Source: Tetramitus jugosus (lineage: Eukaryota > Heterolobosea > Eutetramitea > Acrasida > Vahlkampfiidae). From it: 64,000 nucleotides of DNA. Under the pieces are notes generated by a model that saw nothing but the letters and a program-made list of their open reading frames with translations, had not been told where the DNA came from and did no database searches. Location of the stretch: contig OW569372.1 in assembly GCA_937625935.1 (NCBI GenBank), forward strand, positions 62,001 to 126,000, in the 5' to 3' direction. A program made the position numbers and the translations under genes. Below, piece after piece: positions 42,035-53,505 of this stretch (its first letter is position 1; the number at the start of each line of letters is the position of its first letter).

Positions 42035-43015
42035 TTAAACTTTTGGTACAAGCAGAGAAATATGTCTTGGGAAGATGGTATTAAATGACCAATCGATGTT
42101 AGTGAATAATGTGCTTGTTTTGTGACTCCAACAACGTCACACAGGAGGTACCAAAAAATCAGGGCACTGACTCAGGGGTCACCGAGAACTTTCATCCTCT
42201 CCTCTCCCATGCTGAATGGGAGAAAAGTTCGAAGCCACACCACGCGTGTGAAGGCGTCAAGTGTCGTCTTTGTGACTTTTTGTCGGTCGCAATGGGATGT
42301 AACCTCCAGAAGAAGCAGTGGATGATGCTTATTTCGGAATTGACCTTCACAGCAGATATTTTGTGACCTAGAACAAATTAGATTTTTCGCGAATATGGTG
42401 GAAGGACACAAGAATATTCGAAGAGGGGTTGTTGGCAAATGCCAAATAGGTCTCGCCCTCTCAATGTCAATGACTAGGGGTTCACTTTCATCACCGACTT
42501 GATGCGCGTCAATCATGAAGTGGACAACAGCACTTACATCTCAGGCATGAAGAGTCCTTCAATGCGGATCTCCGCACTACAAATAATCAACAATTGATGT
42601 GAGAAAGCTCGTTCTTCGAGAAGATTTGTTTCCATGAAGTTCCTTACTATGGTTGAAATTCACGAGAAAAAGAGAAGCACATCCAACAACCTTCAATGAG
42701 CATCTACAACAGCTAATCAATAGTTTTACTCTTGTCCTAACAAAGACTTGCAAAAAGTATCGCAAGTTCAGAAGGTCATACCCGCAAAGAATTCTCCACC
42801 GGCGCCTAAGAGTCTTGGGAAAGAATCTAGATCATCCCAGAATCCGAAGGTCCGATGGCTAAAGCCCTGTTGTGGTTGACAATGCATTCAACGGTCAACA
42901 AAAAAAACTGCGCTTAGATTCTCTTAAAAAGCTTTTCCACACGTGTGAACAACAAATAATATTTCGATCAAATCGCGAAAACCACAATAACAACAACCAT
43001 AACAACAATAACAAC
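42035..43015. other. Long divergent intergenic region without recognised gene
   Basis: This 981-bp gap between the giant repeat gene and the elongase is the longest gene-free stretch of the window. Both strands have only short frames with no family resemblance. I see an 8-bp hairpin (TCTCCCAT...ATGGGAGA, about 42206-42226) and an A/C-rich leader just before the elongase ATG. It may hold extended control sequence for the adhesin, a non-coding RNA or a decayed gene. Confidence 0.4.
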
Positions 43016-44024
43016 ATGGCATCATCATCATCGTTGCATCACTACTATCAGCTATATGAAGAGACTCTTACCTCATATGTGCCTCACATGTTTGCTTTCA
43101 CAGACAAGTACAGAGAGGTTTTGCCCATCTCTGCTGTCATCATCTATTTGATCATGGTGTTCTGTTTGCCACCATTGTTGAAATCAAAGGATGGTCAGAG
43201 AAAACCAGTGGGTGCACTGCTCAAATACTCCATGATCACGTGGAACTTGTTCCTGTCCGTGTTCAGCGGTGTTTTGTGCGTGTTGTCTGCTCTTCCATTT
43301 TTCATCAACTTTGTGTCAAAGAGAGGATTCATTGACACGATCTGCGACACAAAGCATGATCTGTTTCTGCCAAGCAGTATGCTATTCTGGGGCTTGTTGT
43401 TCGTCTTTAGCAAGTACATTGAGCTATTTGACACATTGTTCCTCATTTTGAAGAACCCAGAGAGACCAGTGCCTTTCCTGCACTGGTATCATCACACCAC
43501 TGTTCTATTGTTCAGTTGGTATGCAACAACTAGTCGCTACACTCTTGGTTATTACTTTGGTGCCATCAATGCTTCCGTTCACACACTCATGTACTATTAC
43601 TATTTCCAAATGGTATTGTAGATTGATTGTTATTGTTCTTGGTTGCCTTCTTTCCACAAGTGAGCATAGTTCTAACGCATTTTCATATTCTTTGTTGTGT
43701 CCATGTGTGTGAATTGTGTTCGTGCGCTTGTTTGTTTCCTATCTGTTTGTTTGTTTCCGATCACAGGAAAGAGGTATTAGACCAACTTGGGCTAAGCCAT
43801 TGACCATCTTCCAAATTTCACAAATGGTAATGGGTATTACGTTGAATGCCTTGTTTGCTCGTGAATGGTTGAGTGGCAGAGATTGTGAATGCCATCATCC
43901 AAGAGAGATGTTGATTGCTTGCGTCATCATGTACGCCAGCTACTTGTTCCTGTTCTGTCGCTTCTTTATCCAACGATACTGGGGCGCCAAGAAGCCAATA
44001 CCAACCAAGGAAAAGAAACAATAA
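43016..44024 (+). CDS. ELO-family very-long-chain fatty acid elongase
   Basis: Exon 1 is 43016..43612 and exon 2 is 43767..44024 (154-bp intron, donor GTATTG, a weaker site); 284 aa. It is a polytopic ER enzyme with hydrophobic helices, the catalytic histidine box FLHWYHHTTVLLFSWY (HxxHH), the preceding KYIELFDTLFLILKNPE block, and TLMYYYYFQM joined by the splice to ERGIRPTWAKPLTIFQISQM, as in ELO proteins. The C-terminus ends in a Lys-rich tail (KPIPTKEKKQ), a likely ER-retrieval signal. ELO enzymes condense malonyl-CoA with acyl-CoA. Chain-length preference cannot be told. Confidence 0.93.
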
Positions 44025-44134
44025 ATTCCTTTACTTATTTTTTCACAAACATGATTCCCGCCAAAATTATGGCGCCAAAAATTCTTCCTCTTTCTGAGTG
44101 AACAACTGTTTTCGAGCGAAACAAACAACAGAAT

Positions 44135-46919
44135 ATGAACGAACAAGATGTCGTGCTTCTCATGCAGAAGCTCATTGCCCGGAACATTCCAGAACGATCT
44201 ATTCATCAAAGTCAAGAGCAATATGAAGCAAAAGCAAACAACGTATGTCTCTCATGTTTTTGTTTCAATAGATTGCATTTATGGCCCATACTCAACAATT
44301 TTTTCCTTCCAAAGTTACTTCGTTATCTGTTGAATATATTGGCAAGTAAAATGACTCCTTCTCATGCACCTCTGATGAACGATTCAATGATGCTTTCTGA
44401 AATGGTCAAGAAGAAGTGTACGTGTTTGTCTCAAATGATGTTTACTTTGCATTTTGTTGACTCATCCAACTCATTTGTTCATTGTTGCTTTCCTGTTCTT
44501 TGATCTCATTTGTAGTGTCAAGAGAGAATCGTCTTCAAGATGCCATCTATTTTTCAGAGCTCTATCAACGGTTGAACAAGCAGGGCAACGTTCTTACGAG
44601 GAAATGGTCAATTGTCTATCTGTTGTACACAATTGGCAATGACAATCGATTGTCTGATAGTGGAGTTGGAAGCCATACAGCTCCTATTGGATTATCTGCG
44701 TTTCAAATGGGTTCATTTAATAATCAGAACACTGCCAAAGAGTACTCGTCCATGAATGAGAGAATCTCTTCAAGTGCTTCACAACAACAACAACATCAAC
44801 AACAGCAGGAGGAAAGATCGGATAGACAAGTGGTCTATCAGAAGTTTAAGTCATTTGAAAATAGTTTGTACATTGATTTGTTTTTGTGTGGAAAAAGTAA
44901 CGAATCGTTGATTGACATGATATATTTCTCTACTTGCCTGCATTTACTCTCGTTGTTTGAATCCATCTGTTTGTAGCTTCGTTTGAAGTTGATGAATCTG
45001 AATTGTTGAGAGATGTCATATTTGCATTTCAGGGAATTGATGGAAAATATGTTCGATATGATACTTTAATTGATGGATTTGTGGTCGATCCAAAAGTTGG
45101 TGTACCGAGAGGGACACGAGATTTAATACGAAAGTTGTGCGAGCTTGGATGGTTGTTTAAGAAACTGAAAAACTTTGTCGACGCATCGAACATTCAATTG
45201 ACTAATGGATTGATTGTGCAGAGTTTTTCTGCTGCTATTGAATCTGAGCTCTTATCTTATTATAAGCTCATAGCTTCCCTAGAATCCCAGATACATTCAA
45301 AAACATCCATTACACTGCGTCAACTAATGGTATGGACGCTGGAGCCAATGGAACGGTTGAAAACAATGGCCGTAATAGTGGACACTTGCAAGGGAGTTAA
45401 AGGTGGTGCATTATTGGGAATGATACAATCATACGCAAAGCACGGAGATCCAATCATTCGCTCATTTGTGCAAAATATTTTAAATCGTGCCTGTGTTCCC
45501 TTCTTCAATACAATTAAGGCATGGGCGTTCGAAGGCGAGCTCGAAGATCCATTCCAAGAATTTTTTGTCGAAGTAAATGCCGAAGTACCAACAGAGTCCA
45601 TGTGGTTTAAGAAGTACTCGCTCAGACATCAAATGTTGCCTGGATTTCTATCTGTTGAGTTTGCGGCAAAAATTTTGAAGATTGGAAAAACGATTAACTT
45701 TATTCGTCATTGTTGCAATGATTCCGAGTTTGTGATTGATTCTAATACGATGGCTCAAGCCTCCAGAAGCTTCTCTTATCAAAATATTGAGCAACTAGAA
45801 GTAGTCATCAGTCGGATTGCCCATATAGCCGATCAGAGAGTGATGCATCTTCTATTCGATAAATTTAAGGTCAAACTCCATTGTACAGCACTAAGAAAAT
45901 ATTTGCTGTTGGGTCAAGGTGACTTTACCCAACAATTATTGGATCTATTACAACCGGATCTCGATAAGCCAAGTCATACCATGTATCGACATAACTTGTT
46001 GGCTATATTGGAAAGTGCAATTCGTGGATCTAACGCACAATATGATGACAAGGATGTATTGGATCGCTTGGATGTGCGTATGATTTCCAAGACGTCAGGT
46101 TCTGGCTGGGATATTTTCTGTCTAGACTACAATATGACAATGCCTCTGAATACTATATTCACACAGGAAACAATGACCACCTATACAAAGATTTTCCAAT
46201 TTTTGTGGACAATTAAGCGAGTGGAATCATCGCTTGACTCGACGTGGAAGAGACATATGCACGTGTCGAAGCTTTTGCAAAACGCAACGCGAACACTGCC
46301 CAGCTCCGATTCTCTTAAGCAACTAGTTGTAATCCTTCACATCTGTAACATAGTTCGCCACAACATGGTGCTATTTATTGGCAATGTGCAATACTATCTC
46401 ATGTTCGAAGTGTTGGAGTGCTGTTGGCAGGAGCTTTCACAGACCATGGCACGTCTACGAGAGGATGGTGATTTGGATCAATTGATTCAAGCACATCACA
46501 AATATCTGTTACAAATCATTGATCAAGCCCTGCTGAGCAAAACACAGAAAGATCTCAAGAATCAATTGGAGAAGGTGCTTCACTTTGTTGTCGAGTACAT
46601 TCGTACGCAGGATCTAGTTGCAACAACAGCCGAAGACATTATTCAGAAACTAAAGCTCAACAACGACAGACTGATGGAACAGCGCGCAGATATGATGCAC
46701 GACGATGATATGATGATGTCCGGTCGCTCAGCAGACATTTTTGATTCCAGAGCTGATCAATCGATACTGGAGCAGTGCTTCTCCCGAGTGCAAGGCCTCA
46801 AGAAGCAGTATGAGGAACAGAGTCTCATCTTTTTGAGAATGCTAGAGAAACAACAATCGAACGAAGTACTCGAATATTTGAAATATAGGCTCCAATATTC
46901 AGCAAGCAGAGATAACTAA
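44135..46919 (+). CDS. TUBGCP3: Gamma-tubulin complex component GCP3 (Spc98 family)
   Basis: Four exons: 44135..44242, 44315..44417, 44516..44896 and 44977..46919; 844 aa. Introns are 72, 98 and 80 bp; donors are GTATGT, GTACGT and GTAACG. The joins rebuild the GCP3 N-terminus: EMVKKK to LSRENRLQDAIYFSELYQRL, then GNVLTRKWSIVYLLY, comparable to [24 protein letters not shown] and GVLKNKWSILYLLL of human GCP3. The last exon has LLRDVIFAFQGIDGKYV, LCELGWLFKKLK, LRQLMVWTLEP, AFEGELEDPFQEFFVE and the C-terminal GRIP2 region. GCP3 binds gamma-tubulin and nucleates microtubules. The first intron has an alternative acceptor that I rejected on frame. Confidence 0.93.
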
Positions 46920-47059
46920 ATAAAACGAACTAACCAACCAACACACGACGAGATAACTTATCAAACTTTTTTATGATCAAATAAAGATAGGTGTTGATTA
47001 TCCGAATCAGTAGGCGGCGGATCTTCATCACACTGTCATTTCCCATCATCTCCATATGC

Positions 47060-47710
47060 TTAACTGCAGCATTCTTCTGGCACAATGTTGTCTCTCATGG
47101 AGAAAATTGTCCAACCAATGGTGTTACCTGCTACAATGGTCAAAAAGAGACCCATATTGTAACTCATGACAGCAAGCATAAGCAAATAGGAGAGAGCATT
47201 CTGGAAGAGAAAGACTGTTGGTTTAATGACGAACCATGCATAATACATGAAACGTCCAGTCTTCTTACTAGAGTCGTAGATGAGTGAAATTGTCGCGGCA
47301 AAAAGTCGTTTTTTGTCAATATCATTGTTTCAATGTCCAATAAAAAACGATAGCTCACAAAGAGCAAGCAACACACAACCAAAAGTTTTCGAAAGAAAAA
47401 AATCGTAAAATGACTGAAAGAGCTCTTACCCGTCCAATGGTTCATATTCCTGAGGCTTCGTATAAGTCACCTTTCTCTTCACAATCCAATACAAGAATTG
47501 ATTGACAATACAAGCAATAAACACAACAATCAGAGTGATCAGGTATTGCCACCACTTGTGAACCATGACACCTTCAAACATGAAATTGTGAAGCATAATG
47601 GTGTTCACAAAGAACATTGGCATGCTGTGACTAGAGTTGCCCATGTTCATGGCAAAAGTATCATGCATGGAGTATTCTCCAAAGGACGATGATGTTAGTG
47701 ACTCGCTCAT
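47060..47710 (-). CDS. CTR-family copper transporter
   Basis: Exon 1 is 47710..47430 and exon 2 is 47267..47060 (162-bp intron, donor GTAAGA); 162 aa. The N-terminus is Met/His-rich (MHDTFAMNMGNSSHSMPM), as in extracellular copper-binding Mets motifs. TM1 lies in KWWQYLITLIVVFIACIVNQ, TM2 carries the MxxxM selectivity motif (LLMLAVMSYNM), TM3 has a Gly-x3-Gly helix (AGNTIGWTIF), and the tail ends in EECCS with paired cysteines. CTR proteins form trimers that import Cu(I). An in-frame ATG at 47785 could add 25 polar residues; I prefer 47710 for its A-rich context. Confidence 0.9.
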
Positions 47711-48026
47711 TTTCTTCTTTTCTGTTAATAATGTGGTGTGTTTTTTTTTATGGTTGTTGATGTTTTCGGTGCCAAGATTTTCCATCTCCCTCCTGTGCGG
47801 TATTGGAGACTGGCGTGTTTTTTTGCGGACTCTGGGTCAATCTTGACGGGACAGGAAATGATGTCGCATTGATTGAAACGACACACCCTCTCGGATGAAC
47901 CATGAGGAGTGTGAAAAGAAGGATTCATCTGAACTTTAGTACATTGTCGACAGTTTTGTGGCTATATTCATTAAGTGGGTATATGTTTTATAGGAATTAA
48001 AATGGGTAACGAATCAAACACTCGCC
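47711..48026. other. Intergenic region between CTR and epimerase genes
   Basis: This 316-bp gap contains the CTR promoter and possibly its 25-codon N-terminal extension up to 47785. No RNA gene or repeat is seen. Confidence 0.35.
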
Positions 48027-49184
48027 TTAGAACAGCTTCTTCCTCCATTGGATAGGTGCCTTCTCGTCCAATTCCAACTCTGTCAAGTATCGTGGTTCAA
48101 CACCATTCGGTGCCACACTGATTGCCCATTCAATCATTCTTCGAATGCCCTCCTCTAGACTCGTTCGATCCTCATATCCCAACACTTTGACCGATTTCGT
48201 ATTGTTACAGAATGCGTGCTTCACCTCCAGAGGCCTTGCCTCCGTGTACAGTGGCTTTGGAGCTTCCTTGCCCGTGACTTGTGTGTACACTTGACACATG
48301 ACCTGTGCAATTTCGTTCAGTGAGTACTCTTTGAGTGCACCAATGTTGAACGCTTGAGAGGCAACCAGTTCCTTGTCGGCCAATCCGAGTGCCGCCATTG
48401 GACCGACACAATCACCGACATAGGAAGGCGCTCTCGTCTGATTTCCATCACCATAAATGTAGAATGATCGACCTCGCAGCAGACAATTGATCCAAATGAG
48501 AATCACTCCGCGATACGGATCACTCAACACGTTGGTATTGCTCTCACCATAGACATTGTGAGGCACACAGTGCACCCATTCAATATCGTGCAAATTACAC
48601 ATGATTTCTACAATTTGTTCCGCAGAGACCTTGGCCGCAGCATACACATCTTCTGGATTCGGCCTAAAGCTCTCATCAAACGGTGGTCCTCTCACTTGTC
48701 CATTATCCATTTTTTGTCCACTGCCGTACCTTGCCATACTACTATAGTTGACAAATCGTTTGACTGAACCACCACATTTGATTGCACCGGACACTACATT
48801 GACAGTGGCAATATGTGTCGTGTTACACACATCATAGGGACAGAATTGACTCAATCCTTCATAGGGATGACATGCCAAGTGATAGATAATGTTGGGTCGA
48901 ATGGAAGCAATTGTTCGAATGGTTAGTTTGTTGTCTGTGAGGTCAACCGAATGAAAAGATGACCATTGAGGTGAGATGACATCACTCGTAGAGTTACTCA
49001 AATCGTCAATGACGTGAACTTCGTGACCCAAGTGCATCAAATGATCACAAAGTGGACGACCAATGAGACCTGCACCACCAGTCACTAGAATGCGCAATGG
49101 TGGTGATGATTGAGAGCTACTCGTGCTGTTACTGCCACAAGTAGTCGTATGACTATTGTTGTTGTTGGTTGTTGGAGTTGTCAT
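48027..49184 (-). CDS. NAD-dependent sugar-nucleotide epimerase/dehydratase (extended SDR)
   Basis: A single exon of 385 aa with ATG at 49184. A 28-residue Asn/Thr/Ser-rich leader precedes the Rossmann fold: RILVTGGAGLIGRPL (GxxGxxG), acidic DDLSN at the end of beta-2, and HLACHP. The catalytic set is SSMARYG and VYAAAKVSAE (Tyr-x3-Lys). Further blocks are HNVYGESN, YIYGDGNQTRAPSYVGDC and AFNIGALKEYSLNEIAQVM. These are hallmarks of UDP-glucose 4-epimerase, UDP-xylose synthase and dTDP-glucose dehydratase relatives. Substrate cannot be assigned. It is divergent from DPH6 with 225 bp between starts. Confidence 0.88.
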   Translation of the reverse strand: MTTPTTNNNNSHTTTCGSNSTSSSQSSPPLRILVTGGAGLIGRPLCDHLMHLGHEVHVIDDLSNSTSDVISPQWSSFHSVDLTDNKLTIRTIASIRPNIIYHLACHPYEGLSQFCPYDVCNTTHIATVNVVSGAIKCGGSVKRFVNYSSMARYGSGQKMDNGQVRGPPFDESFRPNPEDVYAAAKVSAEQIVEIMCNLHDIEWVHCVPHNVYGESNTNVLSDPYRGVILIWINCLLRGRSFYIYGDGNQTRAPSYVGDCVGPMAALGLADKELVASQAFNIGALKEYSLNEIAQVMCQVYTQVTGKEAPKPLYTEARPLEVKHAFCNNTKSVKVLGYEDRTSLEEGIRRMIEWAISVAPNGVEPRYLTELELDEKAPIQWRKKLF

Positions 49185-49409
49185 TTTTTTTTGTTGTTGT
49201 TGGTGTTATTTTTTTGTGTTGTGTTGCTAACTAAATATTGCGTAAAAAAGAAGTGGTGAGGATAGATAGGGTGGCAGAGATGGTGGTAGCGACAATCGAT
49301 GATTGGTTTGATAGCAGCAGTGAGAATTTAGGTTTTTTTGGTGAGTATGTCGGTGATTGGTTGTTTAGCGAATTTTGATTTTTAGTCTTGTCGAGCAATT
49401 CGAAAAAAA

Positions 49410-51449
49410 ATGAAGGTTGTAGCTCTGGTTAGCGGCGGCAAAGACAGCTGCTTCAACATGGTGAAATGTGTTGAAAATGGTCATGAGATCGTTTGTCTCG
49501 CCAATCTGGCCCCTCCTAATAGATCCGTTCAAGAACTCGACAGTTGGTGCTTCCAAACAGTGGGTCACAATGCGATCCACGCCATTGCTCAATGTATGGA
49601 ATTACCACTGTACCAGCAAGATCTGAATCGATCGTCCAATGTGACTTCTTTGGAATACTCCGAGTACAGCGGCGCTGAGGAGATCGGAGAAATCGGAAAC
49701 AGAACCGTAGTGGAGGACGAAGTGGAAGATTTGTTTTTGTTGCTTCAGAAAGTGAAGAATGACTTTCCAGAGGTCAAAGGCGTTTCTTGTGGTGCCATCT
49801 TTTCTGATTATCAGCGCTTTCGCGTTGAAAATGTTTGTGCTCGATTAGGCTTGATCAGTTTGACGTATCTGTGGCGAAGAGAGCAGAGTGAGTTGTTGAA
49901 TGAGATGATTGAGAGCGGTGTTTGTGCTGTGATGATCAAAACGGCGAGTATGGGACTGAATCCGAGAAGAGACTGTGGTAAGACGTTGGCACAGTTGCAG
50001 ACAAGATTGGAAACGTTGAAATTGACTGCCGATCTCAATGTTTGTGGCGAAGGAGGCGAGTATGAGACATTTACGATCGATTGTCCTGTTTTTAAGAAGC
50101 GAATTGTGTTGGATAAGACGCATGTTGTGATGGATTCGGAGGATCAGTTTGCGCCTGTGGGATATCTGATGATTGAAGAGTTTCATTTGGAAGAGAAATC
50201 AGAGTCATCGATAATTGAGAGAGATGATCAGAAGAAGGCTGTTGTGGGAAGTACGTGGATGAAAACGTCAGCCACTGAGATTTGGAAGAAGATGAGCGAG
50301 AGTCAATTGAATTTGATTCGGGAGATGAAATCGCAACATGTGTCGTGTCAATCAAGAGTGGCTCATTGTGATGATAGAGGCATGCAGTATGATACCTGTC
50401 ATATTATTGCCACGTTTAAGAGTCATTTCAATAACGAAGAGAATTACAGTGATCCATTGTTGCAGACAGCAGCCATCATGCAGTGTGTCGCTGAACAGTT
50501 GAAGGAAAATCACTTTTCCTTGAGTGATCTCGTTCACAATGTTCTTGTTCTGAGATCCATGTCTGACTTCTCGACCGTCAATACTCTCTATTCCAGTTAC
50601 TTCGATAGACATCCGCCATCTAGAGTGTGCATCGAAGACAATACTATAGATGGACTTGTGAAGATTGAGTGCATTGGAGCCCGATTGAATAAGCAGCAGA
50701 TTCCATTGTCAGACGATGAAGATGTTGTTGATTTAACCAATTGGAAGAAGGTGTTGCATGTTCAGAGTATATCTGAATGGGCTCCCGCTTGTATTGGACC
50801 ATATTCCCAAGCAACACAGATTGATCAGATTATTCGAGTCGCGGGTCAAATTGCCATGAAACCCGAACTTATGACTATTGAGGCTGCAAGCATTGAGGAG
50901 GAGATTGCTCAGTGTTTAAGAAATGTGAACAATACGCTCGAGGCTTTAAATTCGAGCTTGAGTCAATGTGTTCGTTGTGTGGTTTACTACAAAGATACTG
51001 CAGCTGACAAAGATACCTTGAAGCGTATGATTACTAGTCAATGTAATTCTTTGGAGTCAGTGTCTGACAATATTTGCTTTGGCGATCGGATGATTTTGGC
51101 TCCTGTTAGTGCACTGCCTCGCGACGCCAAAGTCGAGTTCCATGTTTACGCTACAAAGAATGGAATAGATTTGGCTGTGAGCCAATCCAAGGAGACAGCC
51201 AATACTATTACGAGGGAGGTGAGTTCGATCAGCGTTGGTAAGCACAAATTCACTCAGATTAAGTTGTTTGGAGCCATCACGCCAGTCATTGTCACGAATG
51301 AATTGCAGTTGCTCAATAGTGACAGTTCTATTCAAGCATTAAGAGTCTTCTCAGACAAGAAGTTGGACATTTCTGATGTGTTCACAATTGCAAAGTACAG
51401 ATGCAGTAATGCAGATTTGGTAATTGAGATTGACAGCTTCATAAAATAA
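49410..51449 (+). CDS. DPH6: Diphthine-ammonia ligase DPH6 with RidA-like domains
   Basis: A single exon of 679 aa, similar in length to yeast Dph6 (685 aa). Residues 1-235 are the adenine-nucleotide alpha hydrolase ATP-binding domain: MKVVALVSGGKDSCFNMVKC (PP-loop SGGKDS), GAIFSDYQRFRVENVC, and NVCGEGGEYETFTIDCP. The C-terminal half has two YjgF/RidA-like folds (about 300-430 and 455-580; APACIGPYSQATQIDQII and VAGQIAMKPELMTIE). The enzyme makes the last amidation step of diphthamide on elongation factor 2. Its stop is only 19 bp from that of the convergent LMBR1-family gene. Confidence 0.95.
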   Translation: MKVVALVSGGKDSCFNMVKCVENGHEIVCLANLAPPNRSVQELDSWCFQTVGHNAIHAIAQCMELPLYQQDLNRSSNVTSLEYSEYSGAEEIGEIGNRTVVEDEVEDLFLLLQKVKNDFPEVKGVSCGAIFSDYQRFRVENVCARLGLISLTYLWRREQSELLNEMIESGVCAVMIKTASMGLNPRRDCGKTLAQLQTRLETLKLTADLNVCGEGGEYETFTIDCPVFKKRIVLDKTHVVMDSEDQFAPVGYLMIEEFHLEEKSESSIIERDDQKKAVVGSTWMKTSATEIWKKMSESQLNLIREMKSQHVSCQSRVAHCDDRGMQYDTCHIIATFKSHFNNEENYSDPLLQTAAIMQCVAEQLKENHFSLSDLVHNVLVLRSMSDFSTVNTLYSSYFDRHPPSRVCIEDNTIDGLVKIECIGARLNKQQIPLSDDEDVVDLTNWKKVLHVQSISEWAPACIGPYSQATQIDQIIRVAGQIAMKPELMTIEAASIEEEIAQCLRNVNNTLEALNSSLSQCVRCVVYYKDTAADKDTLKRMITSQCNSLESVSDNICFGDRMILAPVSALPRDAKVEFHVYATKNGIDLAVSQSKETANTITREVSSISVGKHKFTQIKLFGAITPVIVTNELQLLNSDSSIQALRVFSDKKLDISDVFTIAKYRCSNADLVIEIDSFIK

Positions 51450-51468
51450 TCAATTTATGTACACGCTA

Positions 51469-53322
51469 CTACTTTCCATCCAACAACTTCAAGTCTTTCA
51501 AAATCTTGTGCAGGTTCTCTTCGTTCTCTGGTTTTACTCTGCAACAGAATGCGAATATGATCGAGACTACAAGGCCTAAGAGGCAGAAGGCCAAGTAGAC
51601 ATATGTAGCAACGAAATAGAACCACCTGATGGCGAATAGATTTTTCACGAGAACATTAAACATTGTGACGACAGTGCTTGATGGTCCGTAACTAGCAAAT
51701 GCTTCTGACACGAATTGAGCTGTTGTTATTCCTCCTAACATTAGCATGCCAACGACAAACAGGAGAGAACTCATCATGGTGTTCCCTTTAACAAGTGGAT
51801 GAACGGTAAACCATGGGATTTTGCTCACTATTTGTGCATGCCCTGCTAGAATACAAAACAGGAAATAGAATGAGAAGAAGCCATACAATATCGCACCAAT
51901 GGCAGGGAAATTACTAGTTAATCCGTCCAACCATGAGAGAGCCACATTAAGCAGAGGATGAACGGGGGAAGGGATAGCCATATAGAGAAGTACGTGCACG
52001 AATAAGACTGCCGAAACCAGAGCACTAAATAGAGAAATGAATGTTAGTTTTGTGATGTTGATGAAATGCAACTAGATGGTGGAGGGACTTACAAAAATAT
52101 TCCAATGATGAGCTTGGCTATTGGCCATAGGATGACCAGAGAGTTTTGATCAAGCTGTTCGTGGGTAATCTTCCATTGTTTTTCAATAGCGAACACAGCT
52201 CTCTTGTAGTCGTTGAACATTCGGACATCCTTTCTGGAGAGCGTGCCTTGATCTTGTGCTTCCAATAGTTTCTCTCCCATCTCCACCATTCTCTTTGATC
52301 GATCTCTTAGCTCGTTTTTAATTTTCATGAAGTCTTCTCCGCTCATTAACCTTTCTCTGAATCTGAAGGAAAGGATACAGGAGACAGGAAGAGCTGCAAG
52401 ACCACATCCACCACAAACAATGAAGACTAGCCATCCTGCCACACTTAACAATGCTACCATGTACACAACGACACTGACAAGTACTTGAACATATTCCACA
52501 GAGTACTTTGTCTAAGAAGGAAACAAGTGTGAGTAGATCCATTGCAATGTAGGTCATTGAGTGAGAAAAGTTACTACATACTCCAACAAATGATGCATCG
52601 GTTTCGTCAAAGGAATACTTTCCTTGGATATGTAGGTTGTAAGGAACATACGATTGACCAAACCAGTAGTATGTCACGCCAAATACTACTCCGAATATAA
52701 GAACCGCGATGATTGAGTATATCAAACCAAACAGAATTTGGTGCCTAATTCCCTTGTCTGGATCCTCACTCTCATAGTAAAACATAGCAAACGGAATAAC
52801 GACAACAATAAAGACCAGGAGAACTCCGAACAACACTTGCCAGAACACACCAAGACCAAAGTCCAAACCGCCCTTCATCTTGGCATTCGCCACATCCAGG
52901 GGTAACAAAACTATTGTTAAAAACGTGAGACCTAAGCCAAAACAGACAACAGCTTTAGGCATCCATGCTAAGCACGAATCCTCCTTTGATCCATAGTAGC
53001 ATACGAAAATAGTAGAGAAGGCAACCGCGCCAACGGGCAATAGGCAAGCACAAACGATTAAAACAATTCCATAGGCAGTTATTCGACGAGGTTTAGTTGT
53101 GTCCACTTCTGACGAGGTACCATTGGTGGTGGTGTTTGTCTCACTCAACAGGCCCATTCCTTTTCCCGCATTCATCTTAAAGAATAAGACAGGATCAAAC
53201 ATTTCAGGTTTTGATACCTTTCTTGCTTCAACTACAACATTCGTGTTTTGAAGCTGTAGCAGAAGAACGAGTATGAGCAAAGAACATAGAATAAATGAAC
53301 AAAATTGTGATGATAGCTTCAT
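51469..53322 (-). CDS. LMBR1/LMBD-family multispan membrane protein
   Basis: Three exons: 53322..52582, 52511..52093 and 52024..51469; 571 aa. Introns are 70 and 68 bp (donors GTATGT and GTAAGT). A signal peptide-like segment (residues 4-25) is followed by a lumenal loop with N-glycosylation sites and about nine membrane helices. Family features are LTFLTIVLLPLDVANAKMK, WQVLFGVLLVFIVVVIPFAM, YESEDPD, and the pairing of VGTKYSVEYVQVL with GWLVFIVCGGCGLAALPVS after splicing. A cytosolic coiled loop (KNELRDRSKRMVEMGEKLLE) follows. LMBD1 exports cobalamin from lysosomes and other LMBR1 proteins bind lipocalins. Which subgroup this is cannot be decided. Confidence 0.85.
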
Positions 53323-53505
53323 CACTAGTAGTTTTCTTTCTGTGAGAAGTTCTATTATTTGAATCTAAGTGAAACAATGTCGTTCCTTCTTCTTTCTTGT
53401 TAAACCACAAAAAAATCTTCGCTGTTCGAACATTCCCTGTTGGGAACCCACATTTGGCGGTCAACTTTCTGTAGAAGCGGGCAACGGTCGAAGATTCACG
53501 GAGAT

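Noticed and set aside
42653-42862. A 69-codon basic open frame upstream of the elongase
   Set aside because: It has an Arg/Lys-rich composition but no recognisable family and a poor start context; support is too weak to call a gene.
44243-44272. A 29-nt first intron in the GCP3 gene (GTATGT...ATAG)
   Set aside because: It is too short and leads to an early stop; the acceptor at 44314 after a pyrimidine-rich tract keeps the frame and restores GCP3 similarity.
47711-47785. Upstream in-frame ATG adding 25 residues to the CTR transporter
   Set aside because: The extra residues are polar and Lys-rich, unlike the Met-rich start expected, and the downstream ATG has the A-rich context usual here. 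It cannot be excluded.
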